DNA of 64,000 nucleotides from Flavobacterium sp. FEMGT703F (GTDB lineage Bacteria; Bacteroidota; Bacteroidia; Flavobacteriales; Flavobacteriaceae). The DNA lies in assembly GCA_002786385.1 (NCBI GenBank), contig PGCN01000019.1:49695-113694 (forward strand). The letters are read 5' to 3'. Numbering within the stretch: the first letter of the stretch is position 1; every line of letters starts with the position of its first letter. The position numbers were made by a program, and so were the translations under genes. The notes under the pieces are model-generated. The model did not search any database. It was not told the origin of the DNA and saw only the letters and a program-made list of their open reading frames with translations. This document shows positions 17,853-26,861 of the stretch, piece by piece.

Positions 17853-18386
17853 ATGGATGCGACTTACTACCAAACCATAGCCAACAGCACAGCCCATCGC
17901 AAAAGCCGAGATGACAATAAAGATTTCATCTTTAACCATCCCGACTATTTGCCGTATTTACTGCAAATCAGTTACAACACCAAAGACAAAAACCACCACA
18001 AGGCCTGCTGGATCTTAGAATTGATTTTCGAGGAGCAATTGGACCTGATTTTACCGCATTTAACTGATTTTTGCGACAATTTAAAACACTACACTTCGGA
18101 TTCTGCCGTTCGCTCTTTGTCGAAAATCTGCTTATTTTTGGCCCAAAGCAAGACCATCAAGCTAACCGAAACCCAAGAAGAACAAATCATCGAAGCTTGT
18201 TTAGATTGGCTGATCCAAACCGACAAAGCTGCCAATGCCGCTTACAGCATGAGAGCTTTATACTTTTTAGGCAAAAGGCATACTTGGATTAATGAAGAGT
18301 TGAAACTGCTCTTATCCCGCGAATTCGTAAACCAAACACCGGGTTATCGCTCGGCCGTTAAAGACCTTTTAAAACGATTGCGATAG
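17853..18386 (+). CDS. Uncharacterised alpha-helical (HEAT-like) protein
   Basis: This is a 177-residue soluble protein without a signal peptide or membrane segment. Runs such as HHKACWILELIFEEQLDLILPHL and AANAAYSMRALYFLGKR suggest stacked helical pairs of the HEAT type. The frame is open from a TTG at 17829, but the ATG at 17853 is the first ATG and no other methionine occurs until late in the protein. Its closest neighbours are hpt (divergent) and purK (42 bases downstream), so a link to purine metabolism is possible but not shown. No catalytic motif was recognised. Confidence 0.75.
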   Translation: MDATYYQTIANSTAHRKSRDDNKDFIFNHPDYLPYLLQISYNTKDKNHHKACWILELIFEEQLDLILPHLTDFCDNLKHYTSDSAVRSLSKICLFLAQSKTIKLTETQEEQIIEACLDWLIQTDKAANAAYSMRALYFLGKRHTWINEELKLLLSREFVNQTPGYRSAVKDLLKRLR

Positions 18387-18408
18387 TTTTACGGAATACT
18401 TATCTTTG
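18378..18408 (+). promoter_or_regulatory. Promoter of purK-purE
   Basis: TTG (18378-18380), a 20-base spacer and TATCTTTG (18401-18408) match the Bacteroidota consensus in full. The -33 box lies inside the last codons of the upstream gene. purK starts 20 bases after the -7 box. Confidence 0.75.
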
Positions 18409-18427
18409 CGCAAACACAACTACTACA

Positions 18428-19588
18428 ATGAACTATTTCTCATCCGATTTTAAACTCGGCATCCTTGGCGGAGGTCAATTAGGTAAAATGATTTTGGCCG
18501 AAACGCGAAAATTCGACATTCAAACTTATGTACTGGATTCCAGTGATGAAGCGCCAAGCCGATTTGGGAGTCACGCTTTTTACAAAGGCAGTTTGATGGA
18601 TTTTGATACCGTGTATCAATTTGGCCAACTCGTTGATTTATTGACGATAGAAATTGAAAATGTCAATCTGGATGCTTTGGACCAATTGGAAGCAGAAGGT
18701 TTACCGGTTTTCCCATCGCCTAAAACGTTGCGACTCATTCAAAACAAAGGCAAGCAGAAAGACTTTTATGTAGCCAATCATATTCCGACTTCACCACACC
18801 AACGATTTGTTGATTTAAAAGCGCTAAGAGATGCAGTCACATCGAGCGCAGTCGAGATGCCTTTCGTATGGAAATCGGCTCAATTTGGTTATGACGGCAA
18901 CGGCGTAAAAATAGTGCGTTCTACCCTTGATTTGATTAACTTACCCGATGTAGAATGTATCGCAGAGGAAATGGTACCGTTTAAAAACGAGTTGGCCGTT
19001 ATTGTAGCGCGTTCCGCCTCGGGAGCCATCAAAACTTATCCGGTGGTTGAAATGGAATTCCATCCCGAAGCCAACCAAGTAGAATACGTAATCTGTCCGG
19101 CACGCATAGACGAAAAAGTTGCCCAAAAAGCCACTGACATTGCCCTGAAAGTTTCGGAAGCCTTCAATCATGTTGGTTTATTAGCGGTGGAAATGTTCCA
19201 AACAGCTGACGATGAAATTTTGGTGAACGAAGTCGCCCCAAGACCACATAACTCGGGTCATTACAGCATAGAAGCGAGCTACACTTCGCAGTTTGAAAAC
19301 CATTTGCGAGCCATATTAAATTTACCTTTAGGCAATACCGATAGCAAAGTAGCCGGAATTATGGTAAATTTGGTGGGCGAAGAAGGTTTTTCGGGTCAAG
19401 TGGTTTACGAAAATATAGAAAAAATCATGGCCATTGAAGGCGTAACGCCACATATTTACGGAAAAAGAGAAACCCGTCCATTCCGAAAAATGGGACACGT
19501 AACGATTGTTAATGAAGACATGACGGAAGCCAGAAAGATTGCGGAAGAAGTGAAAAACAGTATTAGAGTAATAAGTGAAATGAAATAG
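18428..19588 (+). CDS. purK: 5-(carboxyamino)imidazole ribonucleotide synthase
   Basis: This 386-residue ATP-grasp enzyme converts AIR, ATP and bicarbonate to N5-CAIR in purine synthesis. Visible landmarks are the N-terminal LGILGGGQLGKMI, the ATP-grasp core PFVWKSAQFGYDGNGVK, EEMVPFKNELAVIVAR and the metal-binding NEVAPRPHNSGHYS. Just before PFVWK the coding sequence contains an in-frame copy of a TCGAG-type repeat (18840-18859, encoding TSSAVEM), in a loop that should tolerate insertion. purE follows after 73 bases and the two enzymes act in succession. Confidence 0.96.
   Translation: MNYFSSDFKLGILGGGQLGKMILAETRKFDIQTYVLDSSDEAPSRFGSHAFYKGSLMDFDTVYQFGQLVDLLTIEIENVNLDALDQLEAEGLPVFPSPKTLRLIQNKGKQKDFYVANHIPTSPHQRFVDLKALRDAVTSSAVEMPFVWKSAQFGYDGNGVKIVRSTLDLINLPDVECIAEEMVPFKNELAVIVARSASGAIKTYPVVEMEFHPEANQVEYVICPARIDEKVAQKATDIALKVSEAFNHVGLLAVEMFQTADDEILVNEVAPRPHNSGHYSIEASYTSQFENHLRAILNLPLGNTDSKVAGIMVNLVGEEGFSGQVVYENIEKIMAIEGVTPHIYGKRETRPFRKMGHVTIVNEDMTEARKIAEEVKNSIRVISEMK
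18840..18859. repeat. TCGAG-type dispersed repeat inside purK
   Basis: The stretch CATCGAGCGCAGTCGAGATG, with complementary ends CATC/GATG and two TCGAG units, resembles an interspersed motif that I recall from flavobacterial intergenic DNA. Here it is read in frame within purK, adding the residues around SSAVEM. Confidence 0.5.
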
Positions 19589-19646
19589 CCACAAATTTCA
19601 CAAATTAGCACGAATTCAATTGGTGTTAATCAGTGTAATTCGTGGC
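19588..19646. repeat. Fold-back short-unit array between purK and purE
   Basis: The left arm starts GCCACAAATTTCACAAATT and the right arm ends AATTCGTGGC. GCCACGAATT is the exact complement of the right end and is nearly repeated twice in the left arm. In the purK-purE mRNA this would form a hairpin just before the purE start codon, without a T tract. Confidence 0.65.
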
Positions 19647-19661
19647 AAAAAAAAATAAAAC

Positions 19662-20147
19662 ATGAGCAAAGTAGCCATCATTATGGGTTCCAAATCGGAT
19701 TTACCGGTTATGCAAGAAGCCATCGACATCTTAAACGGATTTGACATCGAAACGGAAGTTGATATCGTATCGGCCCATCGCACGCCAGAAAAATTATTCG
19801 AGTTCAGTAAAAATGCACACCAACGCGGGATTTCGGTCATTATAGCCGGAGCCGGTGGTGCTGCTCATTTGCCGGGCATGGTGGCTTCTATGAGTCCGCT
19901 ACCGGTGATTGGCGTTCCCGTAAAATCGAGTAATTCTATCGATGGCTGGGATTCGGTGTTGTCTATTTTGCAAATGCCGGGCGGCGTTCCGGTAGCCACT
20001 GTGGCCTTAAACGGTGCTAAAAACGCCGGTATCTTAGCCGCGCAAATTATAGGCAGTAACGACAAATGCGTACTCGATAAAATCATTTTCTACAAAGAAA
20101 GTTTGAAAGAAGCGGTGAATAAATCGTCGGACGAACTCAAAAAATAA
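19662..20147 (+). CDS. purE: N5-CAIR mutase (PurE class I)
   Basis: This 161-residue protein rearranges N5-CAIR to CAIR, the step after PurK. The class I motifs are complete: GSKSDLPVM at 9-17, SAHRTPE, and GAGGAAHLPGMVAS. It works as an octamer in the cytosol. The spacing to purK and the lack of a terminator between them support one transcript. Presence of purK indicates the two-step bacterial route instead of direct AIR carboxylation. Confidence 0.97.
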   Translation: MSKVAIIMGSKSDLPVMQEAIDILNGFDIETEVDIVSAHRTPEKLFEFSKNAHQRGISVIIAGAGGAAHLPGMVASMSPLPVIGVPVKSSNSIDGWDSVLSILQMPGGVPVATVALNGAKNAGILAAQIIGSNDKCVLDKIIFYKESLKEAVNKSSDELKK

Positions 20148-20151
20148 ATTT

Positions 20152-20237
20152 ATTACACAGAGATACACAGAGAAAAAACAGAGCTACACAAAGAAATACT
20201 CTGTGAACCTCTCAGATGCTCTGTGAAACTCTGTGAC
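20152..20237. repeat. Fold-back CACAGAG / CTCTGTG array
   Basis: The left arm (20152-20193) has four CACAGAG- or ACAGAG-like units and the right arm (20197-20237) has three to four CTCTGTG units, the exact complement. The whole gap between purE and the M3 peptidase could therefore fold into one long imperfect hairpin. There is no T tract at its end, so it is not a standard terminator. Confidence 0.75.
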
Positions 20238-20284
20238 CCAAGGCTAACCGCACTGTATGGAGCGTAGCGAAATAAAACAAAAAA

Positions 20285-22309
20285 ATGAAAATCTTAACTT
20301 CAACATTCCAAACCAAACACAATACTGCGCCATTCTCTCAAATCAAAATTGAGGATTACCAACCGGCGTTTGAAGAAAATATTGCCAAAGCGCGCGCCGA
20401 AATTGACGCTATCATCAACAATCCGGAATCGCCGACTTTTGAAAACACCATCGAAGCCTTAGATTTTGCCGGACAAGCCTTAGACCGATTGTCGTCTATA
20501 TTCTTCAACTTGAATTCGGCCGAAACTTGCGACGAAATGCAAAAAATTGCCCAAGAGGTTTCGCCTTTGCTAACCGCTTTTGGTAACGACATCACCTTAA
20601 ATGAGGATTTATTTAAAAGAGTCAAAGCCGTTTATGAGCAAAAAGACCAACTGAATTTAACGCCTGAGCAAGCTACGTTACTCGATAAAAAATACAAAAG
20701 CTTCACCCGAAACGGTGCGTTGCTTTCCGAAGATAAAAAGGAAATTTTACGCGAAATCGACAAAACTTTAGCCAAACTCAAACTCACTTTTGGCGAAAAT
20801 GTATTGGCCGAAACCAACAGCTATAAACTGCACATTTCCAACGAAGCCGATTTACAAGGCTTACCCGATGGTGCCAAAGAAATGGCGCGTTCCTTAGCCA
20901 AAGCTGACGATTTAGACGGTTGGCTGTTCACCTTAGATTTTCCGAGTTATTTGCCGTTTGTAACCTATGTTGACAACCGCGAATTGCGCAAAGAAATGGC
21001 CATAGCCGCCGGCAAAAAAGCCTTTCAGGAAAATGATTACGACAATCAGGAAAACGTGAAAAACATCGTGAAATTGCGTCACGAAAGAGCGCAATTGTTA
21101 GGCTACGAATCGCATGCGCATTTTGTTCTGGAAGAGCGCATGGCACAAACACCCGAAAAGGTACAATCGTTTTTGAATGATTTACTGGCCAAAGCCAAAC
21201 CGGCTGCCAAAAAAGAGTTTGCCGAACTAACAGCATTTGCGGCAGCACTAGACGGATTGGAACAGTTGGAAAAATGGGACGGCGCTTACTATTCGGAGAA
21301 ATTGAAACAAAAATTATTCAGTTTAGATGACGAGATTTTAAAGCCGTATTTCCAATTGGAAAACATATTGAACGGTGCTTTTACCGTGGCGGAAAAATTA
21401 TTCGGCATCACGTTTAAAGAAGTGTTTGACATTGATAAATACCACGCCGACGTACAAACTTTTGAAGTCTTGGATTTTGAAGGTCAACTGGTAGCAGTTT
21501 TCTACGCCGATTTTTTCCCGAGAAAAGGCAAACGCAACGGCGCTTGGATGACATCGTTCAAACCACAATATATTAAGAATGGTGTAAATGAAAGACCACA
21601 TGTTTCGATTGTGTGTAATTTCACGCCACCAACAGAAACCAAACCTTCTTTATTAACTTTTAATGAAGTAACGACTTTGTTCCATGAATTCGGTCACGCG
21701 CTACATGGCATGTTAGCCAATACGTCTTATCCGAGTTTATCGGGAACATCGGTCTATTGGGATTTTGTGGAATTGCCGAGTCAGATTATGGAAAATTGGT
21801 GTTACGAGCCGGAAGCCTTGGCGTTGTTTGCCAAACATTATGAAACCGGCGAAATCATTCCGCAACAATACGTGGACAAAATTAAAGAAAGTGCGAGTTT
21901 CTTAGAAGGTATGGCTACATTACGACAATTAAGTTTCGGGATTTTAGACATGGCTTATCACGCCAAAGCGCAAACCATAGACAATGTAAAAGCATTTGAA
22001 AAAGCGGCTATGGAAATCGCTTCTTTGTATCCTGATGTAGCCGAAAACTGCATGAGTGTTTCGTTTTCGCACATTTTCCAAGGTGGTTATTCTTCGGGTT
22101 ATTACAGTTACAAATGGGCGGAAGTATTGGATGCGGATGCTTTTGCGTATTTCCAAGAGCGAGGCATTTTCGATAAGGAAGTCGCTGCTAAATTCAAAGA
22201 CAATGTGCTTTCCAAAGGCGGCACCGAATTACCAATGGAACTCTACAAACGTTTCCGCGGACAAGAACCCAAACCGGAAGCTTTATTGAAACGCGCGGGA
22301 TTGATTTAG
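20285..22309 (+). CDS. M3 family metallopeptidase (Dcp/oligopeptidase A type)
   Basis: This 674-residue zinc peptidase has the active site H467-E-F-G-H471 within TLFHEFGHALHG. A third ligand glutamate is expected in the following ELPSQIMENW segment. The N-terminal two thirds are helical, as in the closed-cavity fold of M3 enzymes. No signal peptide is seen, so it probably degrades oligopeptides in the cytosol. Length and the GTSVYWDFVELPSQ motif fit the Dcp/OpdA subfamily, and either is possible. It is followed by an intrinsic terminator. Confidence 0.93.
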   Translation: MKILTSTFQTKHNTAPFSQIKIEDYQPAFEENIAKARAEIDAIINNPESPTFENTIEALDFAGQALDRLSSIFFNLNSAETCDEMQKIAQEVSPLLTAFGNDITLNEDLFKRVKAVYEQKDQLNLTPEQATLLDKKYKSFTRNGALLSEDKKEILREIDKTLAKLKLTFGENVLAETNSYKLHISNEADLQGLPDGAKEMARSLAKADDLDGWLFTLDFPSYLPFVTYVDNRELRKEMAIAAGKKAFQENDYDNQENVKNIVKLRHERAQLLGYESHAHFVLEERMAQTPEKVQSFLNDLLAKAKPAAKKEFAELTAFAAALDGLEQLEKWDGAYYSEKLKQKLFSLDDEILKPYFQLENILNGAFTVAEKLFGITFKEVFDIDKYHADVQTFEVLDFEGQLVAVFYADFFPRKGKRNGAWMTSFKPQYIKNGVNERPHVSIVCNFTPPTETKPSLLTFNEVTTLFHEFGHALHGMLANTSYPSLSGTSVYWDFVELPSQIMENWCYEPEALALFAKHYETGEIIPQQYVDKIKESASFLEGMATLRQLSFGILDMAYHAKAQTIDNVKAFEKAAMEIASLYPDVAENCMSVSFSHIFQGGYSSGYYSYKWAEVLDADAFAYFQERGIFDKEVAAKFKDNVLSKGGTELPMELYKRFRGQEPKPEALLKRAGLI

Positions 22310-22388
22310 ACTTCTTAGATTATTAGACTGCTTAGAATATTAGACTGATCAGAATATTAGAAACCGAAGTTTAGGCTTCGGTTTTTTT
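22309..22388 (+). terminator. Short-unit array plus terminator after the M3 peptidase
   Basis: Positions 22309-22360 hold four TTAGAATATTAGACT-like degenerate units. They run straight into a strong stem at 22361-22384 (AAACCGAAG / CTTCGGTTT) followed by seven Ts. The stem is a clear rho-independent terminator for the rightward gene. Confidence 0.85.
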
Positions 22389-22401
22389 GTGCACTATACC
22401 C

Positions 22402-22500
22402 GCGTTAGGGATGGGAGCAAGTACCGCGTACTGCGGACAGCCCGACACCGATAGCCAAATATTCGGGTCAAAGCAGATTATGCTTATCGGGGGAACGCCC
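22402..22500. repeat. Flavobacterial hairpin repeat element, copy A (compact)
   Basis: The flanks GTTAGGGATGGGAGC and GCGGACAGCCCGAC surround a small GTACCGCGTAC hairpin. The flanks match those of three other elements at about 35546, 48326 and 63438. A second hairpin (CCGATA / TATCGG) follows. No gene is present in this gap. Confidence 0.65.
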
Positions 22501-22514
22501 TACTCCTAAAAACA

Positions 22515-22541
22515 AAAAAGCCACCTTGCGGTGGCTTTCTT
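22515..22541 (-). terminator. Terminator after the type A T9SS protein gene
   Basis: The stem AAAGCCACC / GGTGGCTTT with a TTGC loop is followed on the minus strand by a T-rich tract. It lies 18 bases beyond the stop codon of the leftward gene. Confidence 0.85.
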
Positions 22542-22558
22542 TATAGTGTTAAAGAGGT

Positions 22559-25500
22559 TTAGTTTTTCACCACTTTGATTGTTCTGGCAGCATTAGCTGT
22601 TTGTACTTTTACAAAGTAAGTACCTGCGGCTAAGTTTGACATGTCTACTGTAGTGCTTAAAGCATTTACGTTTTTAGCAGTTACTTTTTGACCTACAATA
22701 TTGAATACTTCGATAGCCGTGATGGTATCGGTGTAATCTATATTCAACAATGAATTCACCGGATTAGGGTACAATTTTAAACCGGCTAAATCAAATGAAT
22801 CGTTTCCTAAAGTTACGGTAACTGTTACGGCAAAGGCTGCACTACGACAACCTTGCGTTGAAGTATTTACAACATAGTAAGTAGTACCGCTTACCAATTG
22901 AGTTCCGGTAGCTAAAGGATTTAAATTATCGATGGCATCGTCCTCTGAAGCGAACCATGCTAGATTATCTCCGGTAACCACTAAAGAAGCGATAGTAGCT
23001 TCAGCAGGATCATTAACGTTGAAAATTTGAGTTGGGTTTCCGGTTGGAGTGGCAACAGTATTTACCACAACTTCAACGCTTGCCTGAGTTGTACAAGTTG
23101 TATTAGTGTTGGTTGCAGTAACAGTATAAGTTGTAGTTTCTGTAGGACTAACCGATACGGAATTACCGGTTAATGCTCCCGGATTCCATGACCAAGTAAC
23201 CCCTGAGGCAGAAGCACCAAAAATAACATTCAAACGTCTTAATGAGGTAGCAACAGTGGCGCTGGTTGAATTGGTCGCTACAAGATCTTGCAGTGTTGTT
23301 ACAGCACTATCAGTACCGGTTGTAGCCGAAATGGTCATATTTTGAGCCGTTGCCGTATAATAAGTAATGGCATTATTAGTACTGTCGGCACCATCTTGTC
23401 TGATATCTAAAACGATATTAGATATTCCGTCCCACAAATATGGTGTATCGAATGTAATTGTATTAACACCAATGGCATGAGTATAAGTTGCAGGACCATA
23501 AACCGTTGTTAAACCGGTTGTTTGGAAAGAAGTTACAGTGTTTTCGATAGTAGTTCCAATACGAACTGAAAAATTTGTAACATTAGTACCTGAGCCCAAA
23601 GAAGTTATATTGTATGCAATAGAGGTAATATTACCTGCGGTTAATCCGGCAGCTTGAAGCTCAGCTGCAGTAAATATGGTTTGATTCCAATACTGATCCC
23701 AACGATTACAAAAAGCAGTAGGCTGTTCAGTTTGCACGGTTAATGTTGTAGCAGTTCCAATTACTTTCGTATCGTTAGCAGTTAACGTTGTTGAAGTGCC
23801 TTCACAAATAGCAGCGGAGGCAGCAGAAGCTGAAATAATCGGGCTTGGATTAACAAAAACTGAAAAACCAGCAGTAGTTTGACATAACGCTCCCGATGAT
23901 TGTGATGCTGTCAAAACATAGTTAGTATTAACTGTCGGATTGAAAACCCAACCATTTACAGCGTTACCGGTTACGCTCTCAGCAGGCGTCCAAGTATAAG
24001 TATCGTAATCTGATGAACCGGCACTCAATGTCACTGGTGCAGTTGCAGTACCCGGACAAATCGTGGCTGTAGTTGTACTTAATGTTAAAGTCGGAGATGT
24101 CGTTACGGTAGCCACAACCTCAGTTCTTGGAGAAGAACAAACTGAAGCAACTTGCCAGTTATAGAAGCCCATAAAATAAGCCGCATCAAAGCCATTACCG
24201 GTGATATTAATTGATGGCGAAGTATAAGGGTAAACTGCACCTGAAGTATTTCTCCTTACACCTGCTGTTGGCAAAGTTGGGTACAATTGATAATTTCCAG
24301 CAGTTAATGAGTGGTTTAAAACCACTGTCTGAGCCGTAGCACCTCCGGAAACATTGGTTGTGAAAGGATAAGTAGCAATAACAGTCCCTGAACTGTTTCT
24401 AACGGCGATGGCTGCTGTTTGGCCAGCAGTCATTGGGTAAACATCTACAGAGATAAGTGTAATATTTTCCAAAGCTGTAAAGTTTACATTCCAAGCGGTT
24501 GTTTGAGTGCCTATTGTACCTCCTTGGGCAGTTGGTGAAACCGGACCAACAGATGATTGATTTCCGCTTACACTGGCCTCAGCCCAATATGATGTTGTAG
24601 TAGAAATAACCGGTGTATTGAAAGTGTTTCCTGTACCTAATGCACTTCCGCCGGTTGAGGCAGCATACCATTTGATTGTTCCTTCATTTGAAGTTGCGCT
24701 TAAGGAAACACTTCCTTGACCACATACCGAACCAGGAGTAGTTGCAGTAATTACCGGTGGATTACATAACGTTTTAAAAGTAACCGGTGCAGAAGTCCAA
24801 TCACTCAAACCATTAGCATCACAATTAGTTCTGATCCAAACGAAATAATCCGTACTTGGTGTTAATCCGGAAACTGTTGCAGTTACCACTCCTTGTCCAA
24901 CACTACCTGAAGGCGTTGTACCTGATGTTGGAGCAGTATTAGAAGTTGAATAATAATAATCGTAACCATTATTAGTTGAAACAGAAGCCGTCCAGTTAAA
25001 AGTAGCACCTGTAGCTGTAGTGGTTCCTACAGTTAATCCGGAAGGTGCTAAACAACTTGGTTGTGCAATTACCGTAAGTTTGTAATCTTCTGCTTCTGTT
25101 CTTGTATTGGTGGAAGCACAAGCATCAGGGGCAATGGCATTAAAATCTACTCTGATTCTCATTCTGTAATCTCCAAGTGCCGTTCCGTTTGGCACGACAA
25201 AACTTCCGGTTTGATTGTTTCCGAATGCCGAAGTAACGAAGACTCTTTCGGTAGCATTATCAAATACCAAATCATTATTCCAATCTACCCAAATACTGGT
25301 ACCGACAGTCCCTCCGACAATTTCAGAGGTAAAGTTGATAGTTCCTGTTGGGTATTGACTCACTACAGAGGTAGCATAGTTATTTTGATAACCGGTAGCC
25401 GCATAACCTGAAGCCAAGTTTGAAATATTAGTGCTTCCTCCGGTTGTTGAGAAATTATTGATATAAGTAGCATTAGAAGTCGATGATGGGACACAATGTC

Positions 25501-26557
25501 CGGTAAAAAAAGTTGAAGAACTCCAAGCACTGAAATTACCGGAACCACAATTTGACCTTACATAGAAGCTGTAAGTAGTGTTTGCTGTTAATCCACTTAT
25601 CGGAGCATTTAAACTACTAGTAGTTCCGCTTGAAACTAAGCCGACAGCACCACTTCCTGCGGCACCGGAAGTTCTAACTTCGTATTCATAACCGTTTACA
25701 GGTGCAGAAACAGAGGCTGTCCAAGAAATAGTAGCGCTGGTAAAAGTTAAATTCCCTGCGGTCAATGCGGTTGGTGCTGCACATGATGGCGGTGTCCAAG
25801 TATATGTTAAACCACTACTTGGAACTGTTGATCCGTTAAAGGCCATAGTGTTGTTATTAGCAGTTCCTGCGGTAGAATTGATCCAATCTCCCGTACCGAC
25901 TGCTATGGTTCTGTTACTATATATAGTAGTAGAACCTCCTCCTAAACCAACTTGAGGATAAACCGTGGTTAAGGGAGCAACCCTGTCTACACAAGCTCCA
26001 TAAACAATTTTCACGACACCTGTAGAAGTGTTCAAACGGATTTGAAAATTCAGATTTTCCGTTGAAGTTGCGCCGGCTCCAGAAGCAGCGTATCTGCAAA
26101 CATTAGCCCACTGCAACACAAACTCACTTCCTACTTGTTCCCATCTTACCTCAGGAGTTCCAGTGCCAGCGCTTGCAGCTTTGGCATCTAAATCAGCTGC
26201 AAAAGCCGCTACTGCGTTGCGTCCGGCAGAAATTGGCGTGTTGGTTGTGGTTGTACTTCCAAATAATACATAACCGTTAGCACTCACAAAAACCGTAGGG
26301 TAAGTCACGCCTTGGTATACAAAAGCGGTAGGCAATGTAATGGTGGTAGTGTTGTCATCGAAACCGTCATAACCGGTCCAAATAACAGTTCCACCCGTAA
26401 TAGGTGAGTAAACATCTGCCGTTTGTGAAAACGAATAAGATGTAACTTGAGCCAATCCTAAGTTACTACAAAAAAGAAGTAGTAACGTAAAGACTGCATA
26501 CCAGCTTTTAAATAAAACAGTGTATCCCTGTTTTGCCAGTAAAGTAGTTTTTTTCAT
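22559..26557 (-). CDS. Secreted GEVED/fibronectin III protein with type A T9SS sorting domain
   Basis: This protein has 1332 residues. A long signal peptide (ending near NLGLAQ) precedes a beta domain. A fibronectin type III module follows (about 250-350), then a GEVED domain (WVDWNNDLVFDNATERVF, NTRTEAEDYKLTV), a second fibronectin module, a region with an Ig-like CGQGSVSLSATSNEG start, and PKD-like parts. The C-terminus carries LKLYPNPVNSLLNIDY and ends GTYFVKVQTANAARTIKVVKN, the textbook type A sorting signal. It should be exported by Sec, carried across the outer membrane by T9SS and processed by PorU. No catalytic domain was found, so an adhesin role is the best guess. Confidence 0.9.
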   Translation of the reverse strand: MKKTTLLAKQGYTVLFKSWYAVFTLLLLFCSNLGLAQVTSYSFSQTADVYSPITGGTVIWTGYDGFDDNTTTITLPTAFVYQGVTYPTVFVSANGYVLFGSTTTTNTPISAGRNAVAAFAADLDAKAASAGTGTPEVRWEQVGSEFVLQWANVCRYAASGAGATSTENLNFQIRLNTSTGVVKIVYGACVDRVAPLTTVYPQVGLGGGSTTIYSNRTIAVGTGDWINSTAGTANNNTMAFNGSTVPSSGLTYTWTPPSCAAPTALTAGNLTFTSATISWTASVSAPVNGYEYEVRTSGAAGSGAVGLVSSGTTSSLNAPISGLTANTTYSFYVRSNCGSGNFSAWSSSTFFTGHCVPSSTSNATYINNFSTTGGSTNISNLASGYAATGYQNNYATSVVSQYPTGTINFTSEIVGGTVGTSIWVDWNNDLVFDNATERVFVTSAFGNNQTGSFVVPNGTALGDYRMRIRVDFNAIAPDACASTNTRTEAEDYKLTVIAQPSCLAPSGLTVGTTTATGATFNWTASVSTNNGYDYYYSTSNTAPTSGTTPSGSVGQGVVTATVSGLTPSTDYFVWIRTNCDANGLSDWTSAPVTFKTLCNPPVITATTPGSVCGQGSVSLSATSNEGTIKWYAASTGGSALGTGNTFNTPVISTTTSYWAEASVSGNQSSVGPVSPTAQGGTIGTQTTAWNVNFTALENITLISVDVYPMTAGQTAAIAVRNSSGTVIATYPFTTNVSGGATAQTVVLNHSLTAGNYQLYPTLPTAGVRRNTSGAVYPYTSPSINITGNGFDAAYFMGFYNWQVASVCSSPRTEVVATVTTSPTLTLSTTTATICPGTATAPVTLSAGSSDYDTYTWTPAESVTGNAVNGWVFNPTVNTNYVLTASQSSGALCQTTAGFSVFVNPSPIISASAASAAICEGTSTTLTANDTKVIGTATTLTVQTEQPTAFCNRWDQYWNQTIFTAAELQAAGLTAGNITSIAYNITSLGSGTNVTNFSVRIGTTIENTVTSFQTTGLTTVYGPATYTHAIGVNTITFDTPYLWDGISNIVLDIRQDGADSTNNAITYYTATAQNMTISATTGTDSAVTTLQDLVATNSTSATVATSLRRLNVIFGASASGVTWSWNPGALTGNSVSVSPTETTTYTVTATNTNTTCTTQASVEVVVNTVATPTGNPTQIFNVNDPAEATIASLVVTGDNLAWFASEDDAIDNLNPLATGTQLVSGTTYYVVNTSTQGCRSAAFAVTVTVTLGNDSFDLAGLKLYPNPVNSLLNIDYTDTITAIEVFNIVGQKVTAKNVNALSTTVDMSNLAAGTYFVKVQTANAARTIKVVKN

Positions 26558-26654
26558 AATAATAATTTTTAGTTAACTTAGCTAAAGTAAGGTGTTTTGA
26601 GAGCATTTCTTATTAATAACCCTCCCTTTAACTTTAAAGATTTATTTTTCGTAA

Positions 26655-26662
26655 CAAATTTA
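26655..26662 (-). promoter_or_regulatory. Possible -7 box for the type A T9SS protein gene
   Basis: On the minus strand the sequence reads TAAATTTG, a full match to TAnnTTTG, about 98 bases before the start codon. No TTG was found at the right distance, so only half of the promoter is supported. The rest of the 26558-26763 gap is AT-rich without other visible structure. Confidence 0.4.
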
Positions 26663-26763
26663 CGATTTTTACAATTTTATATATATAAAAACTGTTAAAT
26701 GAACCTATCTTTTCATCTATGAATTCAACCCCAAGAAAGACCTTGAAATAAATTTCATTTATT

Positions 26764-26795
26764 TTTGAAAGTTTAAAAACTTTTGTTTAACTTTG
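26764..26795 (+). promoter_or_regulatory. Promoter and overlapping palindrome of the GbsR-type regulator
   Basis: TTTG (26764-26767), a 20-base spacer and TAACTTTG (26788-26795) form a complete promoter. The palindrome AAAGTTTAAAAACTTT (26768-26783) fills the spacer. A dimeric winged-helix regulator bound there would block the polymerase, which suggests autoregulation. The same GAAAGTTTAAAA core recurs at 27448. Confidence 0.7.
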
Positions 26796-26861
26796 GGGTA
26801 TGACAATGAGCATTTTTAATGCGATTTGCATTTGACCTTTTAAAATCAATAAAAAAGACAA

